From Chara braunii (Eukaryota > Streptophyta > Charophyceae > Charales > Characeae): 31,901 nt of DNA. A model generated the notes under the pieces. That model ran no database searches, had not been told where the DNA came from, and saw nothing but the letters and a program-made list of their open reading frames with translations. The stretch is from positions 439,247 to 471,147 of the forward strand of contig BFEA01000850.1 in NCBI GenBank assembly GCA_003427395.1. Direction: 5' to 3'. Shown here piece by piece: positions 29,193 through 31,901 of this stretch (position 1 is its first letter; each line of letters begins with the position of its first letter). Both the position numbers and the translations under genes were made by a program.

Positions 29193-31901
29193 TGTGACGA
29201 ACAAATTTCTGTTCCGCGCGATAACAATGAGGGGTCCTAAGATGGGAAGGATGGGCCAATTATGAGAGATCGGGATTGAAGGGAAATTGCATCAGTTTCC
29301 TCGCTTCTTCGTCTTTTTGCATTGTCTCTTTTCTGATGGCTGGGTTCAGGCCCGGGCAAGTCCCGGGAATGATTGATGGGTGATGCGCCGCCACAAACGC
29401 GTGAATAATATTAGTTGACGTCGTTCCTTTTCGTTTTCTGTTATTGGATTTTAGGCGTGGAAACCGCGCGGGAATTTTTGCTTCGTTCTTTTTGAATTTT
29501 CTTTTTGAATCTTGTCGAGCCCCAACGACTCTCAGAATTTCAGACTTTCTTTTCAAAAATTGTGCTTTTCGTATTTTTGCATTAATAGGAATTTATGAAT
29601 TTTGCAATTAGGATTTTTTTTTGCCGCGCGACGCTTTTTGCTTACGCGCTTCCTTGTGCGGCTTCAACGAAACTCTGATTAGTCGGTGCCCTTAATCGTG
29701 TGTGTAACTGTAATTTTGGGCGGGCGCCATTGTAACTGTATCTTTCTTCGTGAACTTCGTCTTTTCCACTCTCGCTTTCTCTTGCTGTGTCTAGCCAGCC
29801 CGCGGACTGCATGCTCGGATCGATGCGTGGAGAGAGGCTACATCCCCCACGCCGCGATCTGGCCATGCAGGACGCATACGCTCTCTCTCCTAATCTCCTT
29901 TCCAAGTCCTTACAATTCCGTGTTCCTCGCGCATGCATGCACGCTATAAATTCCGGCTGCGCGATTAGATAGCTCTCTTAACCAGCTGTTCGAAGCTCGG
30001 GGTAGCGCGACCAGTGAGGGTCGTCTCACGAGCGAAGTAAGAGGTGAGTTGAAGTGGGAGTCGGGCGACCCGGCGGGCTGGTGCCAAACGCGCGGGGTTG
30101 ACGCGGGCCACGACGGACTGTGAGCGCGGGCGAACCTGACGGGTGCGGGAGGATTAAGCGGGGTGATGACTTCGTGGGTTGATGTGCGACGATGGACTGT
30201 CCGCATCAGAGAGAGAGAAAGAGAGGAAGAGGGAGCTGAGGTTGATGGAAGTGGATTTGCAGTTTTTTTTATTTTCTCGCCCTCCTTGCTGTTGTATATA
30301 AATTTTGATCTCGGCTCAGGGCGATTCGCCCGTTTTTTTTTGTTGTTTTCAAAATTTTGGTTTGGGTTCCGCCCACACTCGTTTTTGCGATTGATCACAA
30401 TTTCATTTGTTGCTTGTTTTAATGAATGGATGAATGAAGGTCATGTCTGTTGCGTGTCGTTTTTCCTGATCCTTGCCTTTGCTTGTCATTTTGATACACC
30501 CATGAGCATAGTAAAAACTTTTGCGTGGTCATCAATACTACTTCCATTGCTGTTTTTGAGCTACTGCTGTTGCTGCACCTTGCATGCTTAGGAAGTTAGG
30601 AAGGATTGCGTATGGGATCCCGGAGTGATTAAATGACTAGGTAGTTGTTTGTCCAGAAATAAGCGAATACCTCGCCGAGATGCGTGTAAGCGCGATCTGA
30701 TCTGCACAGCCTACACATATCCACGCGCGCCGATTAGTAACCACCAACGGACTTGACACCTTCGATATCGGGTAGGCGGGGAAAATTCTTCCCCCACGCA
30801 CCTAAACGGAAGGGAGTTCCGATATCACATCGGAAAATCCCCCTTGCCGGTTAGATGCGTGCGGAAGGATTCCATCACATCGTGATGACAAGATGACGTA
30901 CTCGAGGGACTCAGATTCGTCGTGGGATCCGGAGTATTTCGACCCTTGGGTGAGAGAGTGTCTCAGACAGAGACGCCCAAAATTCCCCTGCCTAACCGAG
31001 AATCGGTTGTGCCCCAGGGAGTTCCACTGTGCCATGACCAGCGATCCAAGGTGTCCCAATTTTCCCACTTCGGATAACTGACACTACTTCATATCCCCCG
31101 GCTTCGTTCTTATCGCCACCAACTTCCCTCCCTTCCGTCTCCTCCTCCTGTATCACCAAATCACGGTGGTTCCGTGGAATTCCATCGCCCAGTGCCTTGT
31201 GGAAATTGCCGGCGACGCGGCAACCGACGAGCCCCTGAAACTAGAGGGCCTAACCCAAATGCGAGACGACAGACGCCACGTGCCGGCACCCAACGGACCG
31301 ACCCATAGGGAACACAACTATCCCGGTGTCGGGCGCAATCGGTCCGGCACCGCACGGGGCGGCGCGGGACCCTCCCGGCCGCGTCACGCAGGAGTTGGTT
31401 TTTAGAACCCTTCGTCGCAATAAACATGGAGCTTCCACAAGCCGCTCCGGCCGGGTGCGCCAGCCATACCTCTCGCGAGCCGCTACGACAGGATAGGGCC
31501 TACGCGAGGCACGACTTACCTACACCTTACGAGAGCTGTCACCTCCCTTCGGTGGGCGTATCCCCGCCGAGCTACCAGTCCACAGTACGAAAGCTAATCA
31601 GCTGCAATCGCAGAGGTGGACCAGCCGAGGGCGTTTCTCGTTCGCTGTAGCATAGAGGGTACGCGCGGTAATACGCCTCTATTGGACCCGCACGCGAACC
31701 GACATCTTGGGGGGCTGAGGTCCCAAGCGCGACTCATCGTCGGTCGACTAGGACGCTTCCCACACGCCACGCGCACTCCACGTTACGAACACAAGGACAT
31801 AAAAACATGTACACGCACACGTACGAAACGACACAACACAAACAACGCGACAACGCTCCTAGCCCCTCAGTAGCCGTCCCATAACTTTCGGACGCAAAAA
31901 T
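29193..31901 (+). mobile_element. Second copy of the LTR-like element, opposite orientation (right end not defined)
   Basis: It begins TGTGACGAAC, matching TGTGACAAAC of the copy at 28173 read on the other strand. Homology continues through GCAATTAGGAT and GACGCTTTTTGCTTACGC (29605-29645), GGATCGATGCGTGGAGAGAG (29817), the TATA box (29945-29952), GGGGTTGACGCGGGCC (30096) and CCTAACCGAGAAT (30990). After about 31150 I can no longer follow the similarity, and GGGCATTACA is not found before the window ends. No protein domain is recognised; a 62-residue frame at 30893 is not conserved in the other copy as far as I can read. Confidence 0.7.
29945..29952 (+). promoter_or_regulatory. TATA box of the second LTR-like copy
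   Basis: TATAAATT, preceded by GCATGCATGCACGC, in the same context as the minus-strand box at 27497. Confidence 0.5.

Noticed and set aside
29910-30398. 162-residue minus-strand open frame
   Set aside because: It runs antisense across the TATA region of the second LTR-like copy and shows no domain.
31150-31901. rDNA spacer or a host gene at the window end
   Set aside because: GC-rich sequence with several short open frames, but no rRNA core motif or protein domain could be recognised; at most the tail of the element starting at 29193.

Overview
The window is nuclear eukaryotic DNA made almost entirely of decayed, nested transposable elements and simple repeats. I find no intact host protein gene, rRNA or functional tRNA. 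The combination of a Ty3/gypsy element with a degenerate chromodomain tail, an L1-type LINE, tRNA-derived SINEs, Harbinger-like MITEs and above all a Penelope-like element (PLE) with an N-terminal GIY-YIG nuclease suggests a green-lineage genome. From memory, several of these protein families resemble ones abundant in charophyte algae such as Chara braunii. That species guess is inference and is not proven by the sequence.

Layout. 1-1062: leader-like sequence without genes. 1063-6700 (+): Ty3/gypsy gag-pol (gag, zinc knuckle, protease, RT, RNase H, integrase, chromodomain-like tail), broken by stops and frameshifts, then a polypurine tract and the start of a 3' LTR at 6702. 7804-7893: GC-rich palindrome cluster. 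About 8030-10565 (+): 3' part of an L1-type LINE that carries three later insertions: a 147-bp antisense gypsy RT fragment, an almost pure poly(A) insertion, and a polyadenylated U6 snRNA 5' fragment, each with short flanking direct repeats. 10657-10905 (-): tRNA-derived SINE. 11372-11871: two Harbinger-like MITEs in opposite orientation. 12120-14300: GATGATGGC-type satellite and (GAT)n/(ATC)n arrays. 14340-15094: 64-bp inverted repeat and more SINE copies. 15700-17000: pyrimidine and purine microsatellites. 17026-17448: another TAA-flanked MITE. 17670-17890: foldback repeats. 17945-18780: two copies of a second SINE family. 19338-20210: a second LINE-like 3' tail and a 240-bp tandem duplication.

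20703-29192 (-) is the most interesting block. I read it as one degraded PLE whose coding order on the minus strand is CCHC zinc knuckle, Gly/Asn-rich segment, long coiled coil, SAP-like helix pair, GIY-YIG nuclease, CxC linker, RT. A 490-bp direct repeat lies at each end, as expected of pseudo-LTRs. The PLE reading frame is split by a 2288-bp insertion (25886-28173) with TG...CA ends and a 4-bp GTAC target duplication; removing it restores the frame exactly. A second copy of the inserted family starts at 29193 in the opposite orientation and runs to or near the window end, so several generations of nesting can be ordered.

Nothing here forms a host pathway. The elements relate to each other as hosts and targets: the gypsy RT fragment, U6 fragment and poly(A) sit inside the LINE, and the LTR-like elements sit inside the PLE.
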